DNA of 64,000 nucleotides. Source: Margaritispora aquatica. Lineage: Eukaryota > Ascomycota > Leotiomycetes > Helotiales > Discinellaceae. A model generated the notes under the pieces. It saw only the letters and a list, made by a program, of their open reading frames with translations. It did no database searches and was not told where the DNA came from. Where the stretch lies: NCBI GenBank assembly GCA_007644065.1, contig VJWN01000037.1:1-64000 (forward strand), written 5' to 3'. This document shows, piece by piece, positions 10,290-21,592 of the stretch (positions are counted from its first letter, which is position 1; each line of letters begins with the position of its first letter). The position numbers were made by a program, and so were the translations under genes.

Positions 10290-12393
10290 CTATTCGATGA
10301 TAAAGGTGTAACGAGGAATACCTTCACTGTCATGTTCAGCTAGCTGAATCCGAGAGTTGTCTCCGGGCTGCCTATTTCCAAACTCTCTACATGGAGTTTC
10401 AAATAAGCCCAAACCACGAGCACTTCCGACAATCACTTCAGCTTGGTCTGTTGCAATCTCTGAATAGCTGAACACCCCTAAACGTCGGAAAACCATAGAA
10501 TCGTCGGCTTCATCTCTTTTCACAGATTCGAGAACCAGCCCAGACACACCATTCTTGAATCCAGTTACTGGCATACAAAACACACTCTGCCCTGTCACCA
10601 CTTCGCTAAGGTTACAACTTTCGAGCTTGGCGAGAAAATTCATTGGATCTTTGGGATCCTTAGAGCCATCCCGAACCAAATAGGTAGTGCGGTTGGGTAC
10701 ATTACTCTTGTGTGGCACATACGCTTGAGCTTTTGCTAGGTAGGCAGTGATCTTCAGATATCCTGATTTGATCTGACCAAATTCATCATTTGCTACAGGC
10801 ACGATATGGGCTTCTATAATAGAAACAAATATCCTGTCGTTTGGTTTGGTTGTCAGAACAATCGGGCTACAAAGCGAAGCCCAAGACCACGAAGGAGCTT
10901 GATAGGTATTGAGTCGCTTTGCTGTCAGTGCTGGATCACTGGTATGAAGAGGTGTTTCAATACGCCACAGCAACATCGACGGCAAACCGCATTCCCACAA
11001 TCCAGCTAGATATCGTGATTTGATGTGAGGCGCTAATTCTTTAGCGAGTCCCGAGATAGCAACCAATTTATCTCTTTCATCTGTCGAATTTGCACTCGAG
11101 TAGTCCCTGACAAAACGGGCCCATAGTTCCAAAGCCCTGGATACAGGAATCTCTCCACCAATTTTGAGATGTTCGTTAGTACCTTTGAGCATAAACTGAG
11201 TCATGAACTCTTCAGGCAAGCCATAAGGAAAGATTTCACTTGCTGTCTGCTCACGACACTCCCAGTAAATCTGCCACCGAGTGAAATGCATCATTCGTCG
11301 CGCCAAATGTCTTTCCTGTACTATCCAACCTCTCTTTCCGAGCGGCGATTGCAAAACATGTCTCCGCCAGAACCTGAAATCAGATATGAATCTCATCTCT
11401 TGAGATGTGCCAACCCACACATTGACCCAACATGCTCGCGAATCAATCTCTGAACGATCATAGAAGCAGCCAATACTTCCATCCTTTGCCCCAGTAGCCC
11501 CAATATTGCAAACTGCGTTTTTGTACACATGCGACATGTGAAGAGACTCATATTGCCAGTCGTTCAAGTCTCTCTGAATGATGCATAATGAGTCAATCCA
11601 TATGTAGGATATGCTTAAGCGTTTCGCGACGAGCATGGCATCGTGGAACGATTGTGAGATCGCGTCTGGGGGTACCTGGATCTTGAATTGGGCAAAGTTT
11701 TCTCGATTAAGACAAGTGATGCGGTGCTGGCCCCAAGAATGGCTAACTGTGCAGTATTTGACCCGTACACTGAGGTCCTTTGTTTCAACTAATCTTGCTT
11801 CTAGCTCTAGCCCGTCTCCCAGGTGGATAAGTCTTGTCGGTTGAGCCTGTTCTTCTGTCGTGAGAGACTTGCAAGCATCGTGGTTTTTCAAGCATTCTTG
11901 GTACCATGAAGAGACTTGAGCCAGCGCTTTTGAGGACCCTGTATTGCAAGCCTGGTCCAAAAGAACTTCTGGAACATCATCTCCATTGCGTGAGTAACCA
12001 GGGAAATCTTCTGGACTTAGCTCAACATTTGATTTTCAGCAAAGAATACTCGCCTGATGCTGGTAATACCACAAACTGGTCAACTTCTTTCTTTCCTGTC
12101 AATTCATTTGTATAATCAAAATAAATCTTGGACGTTGCCGAAGATTCAGAAAGAGAGAGATGATATTGCAGCTTTGTCCAAGTCGTTTCTGGTATATTCG
12201 GGTACGGCCTCTCGGCTTCTACGTCAAGTCGCTGCATCCACCGTAAGTAGCAAAGCTGGCATTTCTTTAGCTCTGCTGAAAGCCTCAGCTCTTCGTAGGT
12301 CTGCTTTACATCAATCCTGGCACTTTTCTTCCGAGGTTCGGCGAAAATGTCGCTACATAAAGCGCAGAGAATTGTTGGTAGCAGGGACATCAC
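10290..12393 (-). CDS. HET-domain protein (heterokaryon incompatibility family)
   Basis: Two exons, 12393-12070 and 12020-10290, give about 684 residues. The first exon carries two CxxC pairs (LCALC and KCQLC), as in many HET proteins. The HET core follows: YCTVSHSWGQ, then FHDAMLVAKRLSISYIWIDS with LCIIQRD, SHVYKNAVCNIGATGA, and further on RGWIVQERHLARRMMHF. HET domains trigger cell death after fusion of unlike strains or after a sensed threat and are often paired with repeat-bearing partners. The 49-nt intron (donor GTGGTATTA context, acceptor GTTGAG) is the least certain part; it keeps the frame and removes a stop at 12022. The gene is divergent from an ankyrin-repeat gene 617 bp away. The C-terminal half has no recognisable domain. 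Confidence 0.85.
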
Positions 12394-13010
12394 AACTGGG
12401 CCCGAACTTGGCCTGCGATTGTTTCAACAGGATGACAACACTCATAAGTCACAAACATTCCGGATCAAAGCTTCGTGGATGAAATGAGGATATACTCACG
12501 TCGCTTCTTGTCAAACTAGTCTGGTTTCGGCCGAAAGGCACCCTCCAAGATTCTTCAGCTCTTGGCATATGCTTTCAATTCCCATCAACTATCATCAAAA
12601 TGACCAGAGCTTTCACCTTTTCCATCACCAAACATGTCAGATCTGCATTCACCTGTGCCAGCTCTTACTTTTTTTTCATCTTCTCCGGTGGTTTTCCGCT
12701 TCAGACCTCGGCCAGTGTGTGCCAGTAAAGAATCCCTCGTGTCAACTGGGCGGCGCCACGTTCATATGCGCCTCCACCAACACAGCCTTATAGGCTTGCC
12801 CTGCGAGGCTGAATCCCCATGCCAGGCAGATGCGTAAAAGATGGGGAGACATAAAGGGGAAATATCCTGAAGAGCTTCTCAAAATCATTATTCTCATCAA
12901 TATCTTTGTGCTTTTCATCTTGCGATATCTTTCTCGCAAATAATTCTCGCGAAATATTACTCAAACAATCACTTAGGACGAGCAGCCGCTCAGCAAGACG
13001 AACGAAACAG
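12394..13010. other. Divergent promoter between the HET and ankyrin/Trp-rich genes
   Basis: These 617 bp separate two head-to-head genes and should hold both promoters. Pyrimidine-rich tracts occur at about 12580-12690. The frames that extend into it from either side lack support as coding sequence. Confidence 0.55.
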
Positions 13011-14729
13011 ATGGCGTCGGCAAACAGTTCTCAAGAGAGTCTGTCAAGTATAACCACTCAACCCTTGGAGTCACCAATCTATCAAGTTCAGAACGAGCAT
13101 GCAGGCGAATCTCTCCCTACATATGCTGGTAGTTCGTCACATGTCCATATCCCATACGCAAACCCCGATATTTCGTTTGCCCCGGAATATACTGAGAGAC
13201 CAGATCCGGTCTTAACTCTTGAGAATGCACTTGTTCGGAATGCCGAGCACAATCAAGATTTAGATCTTGTAGCATGGCTGACCTACATCTCCTCACCCTA
13301 CCGAGAAGACGTCCTAAAATCAAGCGACGGTTCAGCCCTAGTCAACAACCAGCTCATAAACTGTTTTTTCCAGAGCATCGATAACGGCCATGAAGAAGTC
13401 ATCAAACTTGTGATCTCAGAGGGTATTGTAACAGTCAACACAATCCATCGAGCAGGGTGTTGGAATGCTCGCTTCGATAAAGAGCCCGACTTGATTGGCG
13501 AGACTCCTCTGATTCGAGCAATAAAGACGAGGAACGTGGGTGTTGTCAGACTCTTGCTTGATTTGGGAGCAGAAGTCAATACTTTCAGCAGTACCGAAGA
13601 CCGATATATGGCTGCTGATCGTGAAATTCGAAGTCCCCTCCAACTCGCTGCATCTCTAGGCCACCTTATCATCGTAAAGCTTCTGATGGAGCAATACCAC
13701 GCAGACGATTCACTCATCGCACCAGATGGGCAGATTGCATTACGTCTGGCAGCTGAGAATGGACATGTGGAAATCGTGAACTATTTGCCTTCACGACGTG
13801 CAGGTGGGTACAAACGATGGAAGTTCAAGAACCGAAAGAGCATCGCTAGGGCCAAGCGAGCGGGATTGAAAATCTTTGCGTTCACGAAATTCTTTGTTTG
13901 GGACATTGAGAAGTTCTTCCTTTGGACATGTCCGAAACAGATGATTGTCAAGCCTCTATACAAGGCTTTGAAATGGTGCTGGGATAATAAGGGAAGGGTG
14001 GGTCCTTGGATAGGAAAGCAACTCTCGCTTATGCCAGGAAGGTTCAGAGCAGCTGGAAGCGCCTTGATGAAAGTTCCAAATGCGATTTTGAGCGTGTTAT
14101 CAAAACTCCCAGCTGCACTCTGGAGCGGTCTTGTCAAGATATCAGTTGGTATCTGGAAAGGTCTGGGAAAGATGTTTGTGGCGATATGGAAGTTCATCGT
14201 CTCATCTTCAAAAGCGACTTGGAAATTTGCTACTAAGACACTTCCGTGGCTGATCAAAGAGTTCAGTATATGGCTTTGGAGATTTTTGACAGTCGATGTG
14301 CCGAGAGCTTTCGTGCTGGTCATAAAATGGTTGTGGAATGGTGTTAGCTCGTTCGCTAAGGGGACGTGGAATATTCTCCTGAAGCTAGTTTCATGGCTAT
14401 CCACCATCGTCGAAGCCATTGCCTCATTCTTTCAACGACTGACTTTGGCGGACATCTGGAACGGATTCGTTGAAGTTCTGCACGCCATATTTGTTAAGTT
14501 CCCTCAGATGATATGGTCTTGGATCGAGGATTTGGGAGAGATGAGCTACAAAGTCATGAAGTCCCTCTTTGGATTTATCGGCCAGGTATTTTGGTACATT
14601 GGCGTTGGGTTGCTGTGGGTTGTAACTTATATACCACGACAGATTGGGAAGATTTTTCACAGCATTGGAGAGAGTTTCTGGCGAGCTGGGCATGAGATCA
14701 GGGTGTTCTTCGATCCCAAGGCAAGGTGA
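13011..14729 (+). CDS. Ankyrin-repeat protein with a long Trp-rich amphipathic C-terminus
   Basis: 572 residues, no intron. The start at 13011 (ACAGATGGC context) is preferred over the in-frame Met at 12906, which adds 35 unlikely residues. Residues 1-80 are Ser-rich and probably disordered. About three ankyrin repeats follow at roughly 160-190, 205-232 and 240-258 (GETPLIRAIKTRN, RSPLQLAASLGHL, IALRLAAENGHVE). From about residue 264 to the end the protein is basic and hydrophobic with about 23 tryptophans, in loose repeats such as LWSGLVK, IWKGLGK, IWKFIV, TWKFATK, LWRFLT, KWLWNG, TWNILLK and IWSWIED. These look like amphipathic or membrane-seeking helices. I know no biochemical function. 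Its head-to-head partner is a HET gene, so a sensor/executor pairing is possible, but this is inference. Confidence 0.7.
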   Translation: MASANSSQESLSSITTQPLESPIYQVQNEHAGESLPTYAGSSSHVHIPYANPDISFAPEYTERPDPVLTLENALVRNAEHNQDLDLVAWLTYISSPYREDVLKSSDGSALVNNQLINCFFQSIDNGHEEVIKLVISEGIVTVNTIHRAGCWNARFDKEPDLIGETPLIRAIKTRNVGVVRLLLDLGAEVNTFSSTEDRYMAADREIRSPLQLAASLGHLIIVKLLMEQYHADDSLIAPDGQIALRLAAENGHVEIVNYLPSRRAGGYKRWKFKNRKSIARAKRAGLKIFAFTKFFVWDIEKFFLWTCPKQMIVKPLYKALKWCWDNKGRVGPWIGKQLSLMPGRFRAAGSALMKVPNAILSVLSKLPAALWSGLVKISVGIWKGLGKMFVAIWKFIVSSSKATWKFATKTLPWLIKEFSIWLWRFLTVDVPRAFVLVIKWLWNGVSSFAKGTWNILLKLVSWLSTIVEAIASFFQRLTLADIWNGFVEVLHAIFVKFPQMIWSWIEDLGEMSYKVMKSLFGFIGQVFWYIGVGLLWVVTYIPRQIGKIFHSIGESFWRAGHEIRVFFDPKAR

Positions 14730-15240
14730 TGTATGATTGTGTTCGCTTAGGAGATCTTCGTATTATAGAATGTGCTTCTAATATAATTTATCTAATCTGT
14801 ATAGAGCTGTTGCAGGGGTGTTACAAAGGGCCCTGAGAGTGTGCGATCACATGTGAGAGACTTTAGTGAAGGTGTCGAAATGCGCTAGGATCGGATACGG
14901 AAAAATCTGGCTGTATAGAATGTAAGGATGACGTCCGAAATTGTGCCCGACTGTCATACGCTTCTGAAGTTATAATTAGGAGATCTATCTAAGAAAAGAA
15001 CACTTTAAATACTTGGTGATACTTGGAAACTTGTACTCAGCTAGATTCTGTCTTTAACGATGGCGAATCTAGCCGGTCTCGTAGGATGGAGGTAACAGGA
15101 GTTTGAAATATTCCCTTAGCCATATATTCAATTAAATGAATGCTTGAAATTTTATATTATTAGAGTTAAATTCCTTGAAATAAACCAAGAATTATACCAC
15201 AATTTAGACCGTTGGTATATGTGATATTACACAGGAAAAC
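14730..15240. other. Intergenic, convergent 3' ends
   Basis: The stretch contains the 3' flanks of the ankyrin and receptor genes. An AT-rich part lies at about 15120-15230. No gene seen. Confidence 0.55.
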
Positions 15241-16590
15241 CTATCTCGACTCAACACTAGTCTCGACAGTCTTCACAATCCTGCCCTGCCCTTGTCCTAC
15301 ATCGCCTCTCCCCTGGAGAATATACTCCTGCGAGCTATTATCATCAATCTCATCTATTTTCGTATGACTACCGGCCCCTTTTTCAACACCTCCTCCTCTT
15401 ACCACGGTCTCGCTCCTACCATTGTAGCTTTGCAATTCCATCACGCCTCTCGAGGTGCCCCTCACTCGCGAAGTAAACGCATTTCCTGACGACTGGTTGT
15501 AGCCGTAGCCAGCGGAGCGGTTGGAAGAGTTGTCGAATGTCTTCTTAAAGAGAGGGCGCAGAGCAGGTGCTGAGGCGGAGATGATGGCCAGATTGACTTC
15601 GATTTGGGACCACAGCAGGATCTAGCGTTGTTAGTCCGATCTCTATACTATATCTGTAAACAGGGAAAGTTGGGCAACAAACATAAATGGCATCAAATGC
15701 GACGTCATTTGTGTTGGCGTATTTATAGAGTGCCGTGAAGCGCAGAATAGATGCGACGATTGCCACTCCACCGGTTGAGAAGATTCCAAGAAGAGCCCCT
15801 GAGTTTCCTCAGTCAGTTTTAATCTAGTCTGTTAAGCGACACAACTTACAGCGTCGTCGTGTATTGAGTTGTAGCTTTGCAAGAACTGGTAGGGGCAGGA
15901 CTAGGATACAAATATCCGTTACGATATTGATGGACGCCATGGAATAATAGCTCGCTGAGACATTATTGCAGCCTGTCGGGAAGCTGGGTGACCATGCTCG
16001 CTCTGGGTGACTTCTGCACTCGAATGCCTGTTCAAGCACGACTGATTAGCCTCAATATCTCCCTGAATAGTCAACACTTTGGGGAAAGACCTGAATACTT
16101 ACGTTCACGAACATGACCACGAGGGTTTGGACCGTAATCAATGCTCCAACAGCGTAAACCATTTTCCGGAAGGATTGCTGTGTCAAAATTCGCATGTACA
16201 ATGCAAGTATGGACACCTTCACCAAGAACAGCACGAATGGGTACACTAGCTGAAAAGCATACCAATGCTTCAACGTTGGTATGATGATTGCTAGCAAGTC
16301 CAAGTCGTTTGTGTGCCTGCCAGTACCGAGGGCAACATGATAGACATTCATGACACTCATTCCAGTTACCGAAAACAGAGCTCCCACCATGATATAGTCA
16401 TCAAGTCCAACATTGCGAAGGTAGTGATAGCGGCAAAACAGTCTGTGTGTCGTTAGAACTGGTAAACACTTGCGCCAAAGTGAAAATACCTGAGAGAAAC
16501 GGTGATATAAGAAGCGACGACGAATATGCACATCACAACCAGAAACGGTATCTGGCGAGAGTCATGATCAGCAGTGATTTCGAAAGCCAT
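15241..16590 (-). CDS. PTH11-like seven-helix membrane receptor (fungal rhodopsin-like domain)
   Basis: Five exons on the minus strand: 16590-16490, 16442-16103, 16027-15850, 15798-15683 and 15621-15241, giving 371 residues. The order of motifs matches the fungal 'rhodopsin domain' family of PTH11-type receptors: FCRYHYLRNVGLDDYIM after helix 2, ALYMRIL near helix 4, then the ECR..C loop, ASINIVTDICILVLPLP with L-QLNTRRR, GIFSTGGVAIVASILRF, and LWSQIEVNLAIISASAPALRPLF in the last helix. A hydrophilic cytoplasmic tail of about 100 residues follows. There is no CFEM domain in front. Such receptors sit in the plasma membrane and are thought to sense host or nutrient cues; the ligand here is unknown. 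A second member lies at 55291-56656. Confidence 0.88.
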
Positions 16591-18659
16591 ATTCAACTGC
16601 AGTTGATGGATCAACACGACAAAGCTCAGTTAGCATCGAAGAGGTGGAGAAAACCGACTCCACTTGAGTGGGAGCAACAACGTTTAAAAACAAAGTTGTC
16701 TTCCATATTGACCAACTGTTCGGTGTACATGGAACTCAGGTTGTTCCTTGCATATTCTCCTGCAGCAACTCTTACCGATCTGATACTTCCGCCGAGGGGC
16801 AAATATGAAATCGATCAAATTCATTTGACAATGCACCGCTCTGTAACCTACATCCGATGCTAGAAGCTCGCTTGTCTGCCACGAGGTTTGTCACATCGAG
16901 CCTGAGACTCAGATAAGCTTTGCAGGTTAAGGAGGTGGTGAAGAACGTGGGATGTTCGTATTCGGTGCAGTGTGGTAAAAGAAGATCTTTTCATGCTCCA
17001 AGATCAATGTTCTCTCAAGGTATCTTGTCCCTAATTTAGAACCTCCTTATAACCCCAGGGTATATATCCTGCAGAGGGCTTATTGTTGACTATACGTAAC
17101 TACTTGTCGAGTACTCATAATCATTACCATGCTCATCATGAAGTTCTTGCAATCATCACCGCACTGGTAGGACGAGGAGTATGAGGTATTTCGACTCCTA
17201 CCTCCATAGCCTGTCCAGGATTGACCACCTTCAAATCGGTCTTCAAGCAAGGATTGAATCCTTGAGCGCGAAAAACAAATGAAGCCAATGCATATTCCAT
17301 GCACATGTATACTTAGTCGATAATAGCGACGTTGCATATGACCAAGGGGGTTTTCAGTCTCGAACTTCGCCCAGCTCCTTCATTGGACCTCCCGTAAATT
17401 TATCAGCCCAGCATCTGGTCTGCCCACGGACAACGCTCGATCCAGCAACGTTCTTCGGAATCTTCAAATTTGGTTGGCTTTGAGTCGTTGCCAAGAGTCT
17501 GGCACTCAGGGATGGCATCTCCCCAGCCGACGGACTGGGTTGTGTGGCGGCGAATCGAAGAATTAACGACATTGCAATCGTTCCTCGTAGCTATCTGCCG
17601 ATACGGCAAAGGCACATTCTTTCAAACCGAATGGTTGATGTCGTATTGCGGCTCTACGTATTCCGACGACACTTGTGTATTTGGAACTTCGATTTCAGTT
17701 CAAGAGGAAGTGTGTTTATGCTTTTGAGTTATGGAGTTGTGCATTGAACCCCACGTCCTTGCTTTCCTTCCGCCCGTTTCTCCAAACACCCACCCCCAAG
17801 GCTTTTCTGGGACTTTTCTGGGGCATTCCTGTGACTGAAAAACAGTTTGATGGATACAGTGGAGAAGAGTCCACTTCGATAATGGGGGTTTGGTCCACAT
17901 ATAAGACCTTGCTTATAACAGGACCGGGGTATTTGGCCGCAACCCCCTTCTCCCCCCCCCACATCCTAATATGTACAGTACGCGTACTGGTAAAGACATG
18001 CCATTTCAACTGGGTTAACAGGCTAGAGTAAGTTGTCGCCATCGAGTGGAAAATGCTCGAGGTAATATTAGACAAACAACTTTTGTGAATGTGTCACAAT
18101 CAATGACACATCGAGAAAATACATTGGTCTGGGCAAGTACCGAAGAATCCTGGAGTTTATGATGCACATAGGCAGACCTCAACGAAAACGATCTAATTTG
18201 ACCACAGACCTAGACTTACAAAATCTGGTCGCCGGAAATTCCATAAAGATTCTTATTCCGAGGACGGACTCCACATGCCAAAACTTGATAGCTCCGTTGT
18301 TTTCGATATCAAACTTGTGGGATCAATTGAAAGCCTGCGCCATGCGATCTCGAAGCAATAATGCAAATATTGGATCTGGAAGTACCGAGGACGTTTCCTG
18401 TCAGTTCCCAACTTTGGACCCATCAAATCAACTGAATGCAACCCATGCATTGATTGAATTGACCAATCTGGAAATAATATAATTAAATTGTATGCAGTGG
18501 CATATCAACCCTGAACATGTATGCTCAACCAACCCCCATGCTTGAGAACATTTAAGACGAGACTTCGAGCCACATGGCAAGCTTGGTCTCGCTCTTCACA
18601 ACGGTCAATACATTCCTTTCATAGCACTGCCAAGAAAAGCACCGCAAGCACTCGTTAAA
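16591..18659. other. 2-kb region without a supported gene
   Basis: Several overlapping frames at 17350-18075 on both strands lack signal, domain or splice consistency and are treated as noise. A C-run of nine lies near 17951. The last part, with purine-pyrimidine tracts before 18660, is presumably the tyrosinase promoter. Confidence 0.5.
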
Positions 18660-19969
18660 ATGCAGTTCTTTCACTTCCTTGCTATTGCCGTTGCTCAATT
18701 GGCCGTCCTAGGCCTTGCAGCTCCTCAAGCCGCTCATGCACCTGCAGCTAACTCCTTGGCACCCAACATCATCAAGTACCGGAAGCATGTGGGACGAAGC
18801 ACATCATGTGTCAAGCCTGCTGTGAGGAAAGAGTGGTATGTTGTGATGCATCTGTTTCCGTGAGATGTGCAAGACTGGCTCGCTAATTGGACTGTAGGAG
18901 GACGCTCACCACCGCTGAAAAGAAGTCATACATCGATGCTGTACTCTGCCTTACAAAGAAGCCAGCCAAATCTGGCATCGCGGGCGCTCTCAACCGCTAC
19001 GATGACTTCCATGCTGTGCACAACAACCAGACACCAAACATCCATTGGGTCGTAAGTTGCATAGTGTCCTTTCACGAGATGTGAGCTGATACCAACAGGG
19101 ACACTTCATCTTATGGCATCGATATTTCACTGCCATGTTTGAGAAAGCTCTCCGAAATGAATGTGGCTATACTGGTGGCCAACCGTACTGGGATTGGTCA
19201 CTTGACGTCTCATCCACCAACTCATCTTCTGTAGCTGTCTTCTCTAGCTCAGTCTTTGACCCTAAGACTGGATTCGGTGGAAACGGTCCATATGTTGAGC
19301 CGACCGCTGCCCAGAATCCTTTCGGATTCACTGGTCGCACAGGTAGATCTTCCTCTCCTAGTCCTAATAAGTCCTTATTCTAACGCGTTCGAGGTGGGGG
19401 ATGTGTCCAAGACGGCCCTTTCACAAACAAAACATTCATGGTCAACTACCCAGGTCCACCAGTATGCTTGAAGAGAGACTTCATGCCGCACGTGATGAAC
19501 GATTTTGCTCAGCAGAGTCTCGTAGACCAAGTCGGCGCTCAACCAGATTATACCTCTTTCGCCAAAGCCATCGAGAATGTGCCTGACTTTGCTTATCCTA
19601 ACATCCACGGTAGCGGCCATTTTGGTGTCGGCGGCGCTCTTGGAACGATTGGTGACGCATATAACAGCCCTGGAGGTAAGTTCTCTTTCTGCTCAAGACC
19701 AAGATAATACACTGACGGAAATAGACCCATTGTTCTACCTTCACCACGGAAATCTTGATCGCATCTTCACTAAATGGCAATACGTGAACCTCAAGCAACG
19801 TCTTAACCAAGTTGGAGGACCTGTCGCACCATTTGATTATAGCGGCGTGAACGTGACCCTTGACTTCAAGATTGGTCTCGGTCTGGTTGCACCAAACATC
19901 ACGCTGTTGCAAGCACTAAATTCGCAAGGTGATGTAATGTGTTACGAGTATGCTTGCTTGGACAAATGA
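18660..19969 (+). CDS. Secreted tyrosinase (type 3 copper enzyme)
   Basis: Five exons, 18660-18835, 18898-19051, 19099-19342, 19394-19675 and 19725-19969, give 366 residues. A signal peptide occupies about residues 1-20. The copper-A site shows DDFHAVHNNQ, NIHWVGHF and WHRYF (His117 in WHR); the copper-B site shows NIHGSGHFGVGG and DPLFYLHHGNLDRIF (His292-His293). All six expected copper-ligand histidines can be assigned. PYWDWSLD between the sites is also typical. The enzyme should oxidise monophenols or o-diphenols outside the cell, for instance in pigment formation. It is shorter than the long fungal tyrosinases with a C-terminal extension, so it belongs to the short secreted group. Every splice join keeps the frame. 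No neighbouring gene points to a pathway. Confidence 0.92.
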
Positions 19970-20351
19970 GGTGGAAGGACAAATGGAAACAAGGCCGACC
20001 GTTGTAGATAACTTCTCAGATAGAGAATTTAATACTGATGAAGCTTTTCTGCTTCATAGAAACTGTCGGAATAACCTGAAATTTCAGTAGTGATGCTTGA
20101 GTGAAAGGCTATGTTTCGGTGCCGAGAAAGTAAGACATTGACCAGATACGTGAAAAAGACATCATCACAGAGGAACTAGGTGGAGACGCTTGTCCTGAGC
20201 CACGATATGGAGGGGACTTATATGTGATTAGAAGAGAATTAGCTGAGAGCAGATGGCCAGACGAAAACAGACTCACAGAATGGATGACAGTTTCTTCTAG
20301 ATCAAGCATTAAGGTGCTACTGTGCCAGTCTTTGATTGCTTTCCAACTAGC
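19970..20351. other. Intergenic, convergent 3' ends
   Basis: The stretch lies between the tyrosinase stop and the yju2 stop, with no gene seen. It marks the step from accessory to conserved core genes. Confidence 0.55.
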
Positions 20352-21164
20352 TTATACCAACGATGGTTTCTTTTTGATTCCGAACGCAGCGCCATGATCC
20401 TTTTTCTTCTTGACCACTCGCTTGAAACTAGGAGGGGGCATCTCCGTTGGTACCTCCTTTGCAAGTAGGGGTGGAGCTGGTCCAGCCTCTTCTTCATCCT
20501 CGGGATCATCTATGATCTCCTCCATAGCATCATGTCGTCGCATAAAGGCCCTCCTCGCCGCATCCTCATCTTCTTGATCCTGTCGTCGCCTTTCCTCGTC
20601 AATACTTTCTCTTGCCACTGTGACCTCAAGGCCATCTTTTCCAACACGTTCGTTCCTGGCATTCCTCGTACGAATCTCGTCCAAGGCATCTGCAACAGCC
20701 ATTTCCCTTTTCGCATCCAGGGTCTTAGTTTCCAGTTCTTGCATCGCATTTTTTTCTTCCTCTTCCCTCTCTAATCGATCCAATCTTTCTTCGTCTGTTT
20801 CCTGCTTGCCTCCTCCATTCATTCGCCAAGGTTCCGTATTCCGCTTGGCACCTCGTTCACACTCGTAGTCCATATTCTTGGGATCTGTCTTGAAAGTGAT
20901 TTCAGCGCTACATCTTGTACACCTGATATAGAAGCGATAGATTGGAATTGAGTAGTATTTTTCTTCAGTGGTCTCCTTGCGAGCGTTGAATTTGCGCCCC
21001 TTGTAGATGTATTCTCCACATGCTGTACACTTCATGGGAAAAGGCGCCATAAGCCGAACGGTCTGAACTTTGGGTCCAGCTTGCTTGGGAGCTCGAGACC
21101 GAGTGATCTTAGAAGGATCAAAGTCCGGAGGATAGTATTTCGTTAAGACCTTTCGCTCAGCCAT
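20352..21164 (-). CDS. yju2: Pre-mRNA splicing factor YJU2 (Cwc16/CCDC94 family)
   Basis: An uninterrupted frame of 270 residues starting MAERKVLTKYYPPDFDPSKI, the conserved N-terminus of this family. Four cysteines, C46-x2-C49 and C82-x2-C85, form the zinc-binding site that holds the protein at the branch helix of the spliceosome. Between them runs YIYKGRKFNARKE, and after them the conserved EITFKTDPKN and DYECERGAKRN. The second half is charged coiled coil and ends in a basic tail (RVVKKKKDHGAAFGIKKK). YJU2 acts with the Prp19 complex in the first catalytic step. It is a core gene, divergent from the APC/C subunit gene with 428 bp between starts. A related paralogue (CCDC130/Cwf16 type) exists in eukaryotes; the N-terminus here fits YJU2. 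Confidence 0.93.
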   Translation of the reverse strand: MAERKVLTKYYPPDFDPSKITRSRAPKQAGPKVQTVRLMAPFPMKCTACGEYIYKGRKFNARKETTEEKYYSIPIYRFYIRCTRCSAEITFKTDPKNMDYECERGAKRNTEPWRMNGGGKQETDEERLDRLEREEEEKNAMQELETKTLDAKREMAVADALDEIRTRNARNERVGKDGLEVTVARESIDEERRRQDQEDEDAARRAFMRRHDAMEEIIDDPEDEEEAGPAPPLLAKEVPTEMPPPSFKRVVKKKKDHGAAFGIKKKPSLV

Positions 21165-21592
21165 GATAAATAGAGATCAGGAAGCGTTGGTGTCGCAAAT
21201 TTCGGGTTGAGATTCGGCTAAGACCTTGTACTTGGTTTCTGTGCAGATATTGAGCGGGTTCGTACGCGATTTGCTTTCTGGAAGATCGTGATGGTGATCG
21301 TACTGTGGTTATGGGATTGTTTTTGGAGCAAGCTATCGAGAGCTGCAAGGCTTCCAGAGTTCATGAAAGCTTAGACTGCATTAAGTTAGCTCAACAACTC
21401 AACCCCACATTCTATCAGCCTTGAGGTAGCCTTGCCTATGGATGTTCCCTACGCGCTTTCCTGGACGACAATGTAAACACAACAGTCGCTGATGTCAACA
21501 ATGAGGTCTTGAGGTCAATATTCACTCTTTGATTGCTTCCACTTTTTGATACTTTTTAATGTAATTTTCTCTGCTACAAAATCGCTGTCAGT
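21165..21592. other. Divergent promoter, yju2 / cut9
   Basis: The 428 bp between two head-to-head core genes are presumed to hold both promoters. No distinct element was identified by eye. Confidence 0.5.

Noticed and set aside
13781..14419. 212-residue minus-strand frame
   Set aside because: Exact antisense shadow of the Trp-rich tail.
16447..16863. 138-residue plus-strand frame
   Set aside because: Runs antisense to the first exons of the receptor gene; no domain or signal.
17350..18075. Several overlapping frames on both strands
   Set aside because: They contradict each other, have no recognisable domain and no consistent splice sites.
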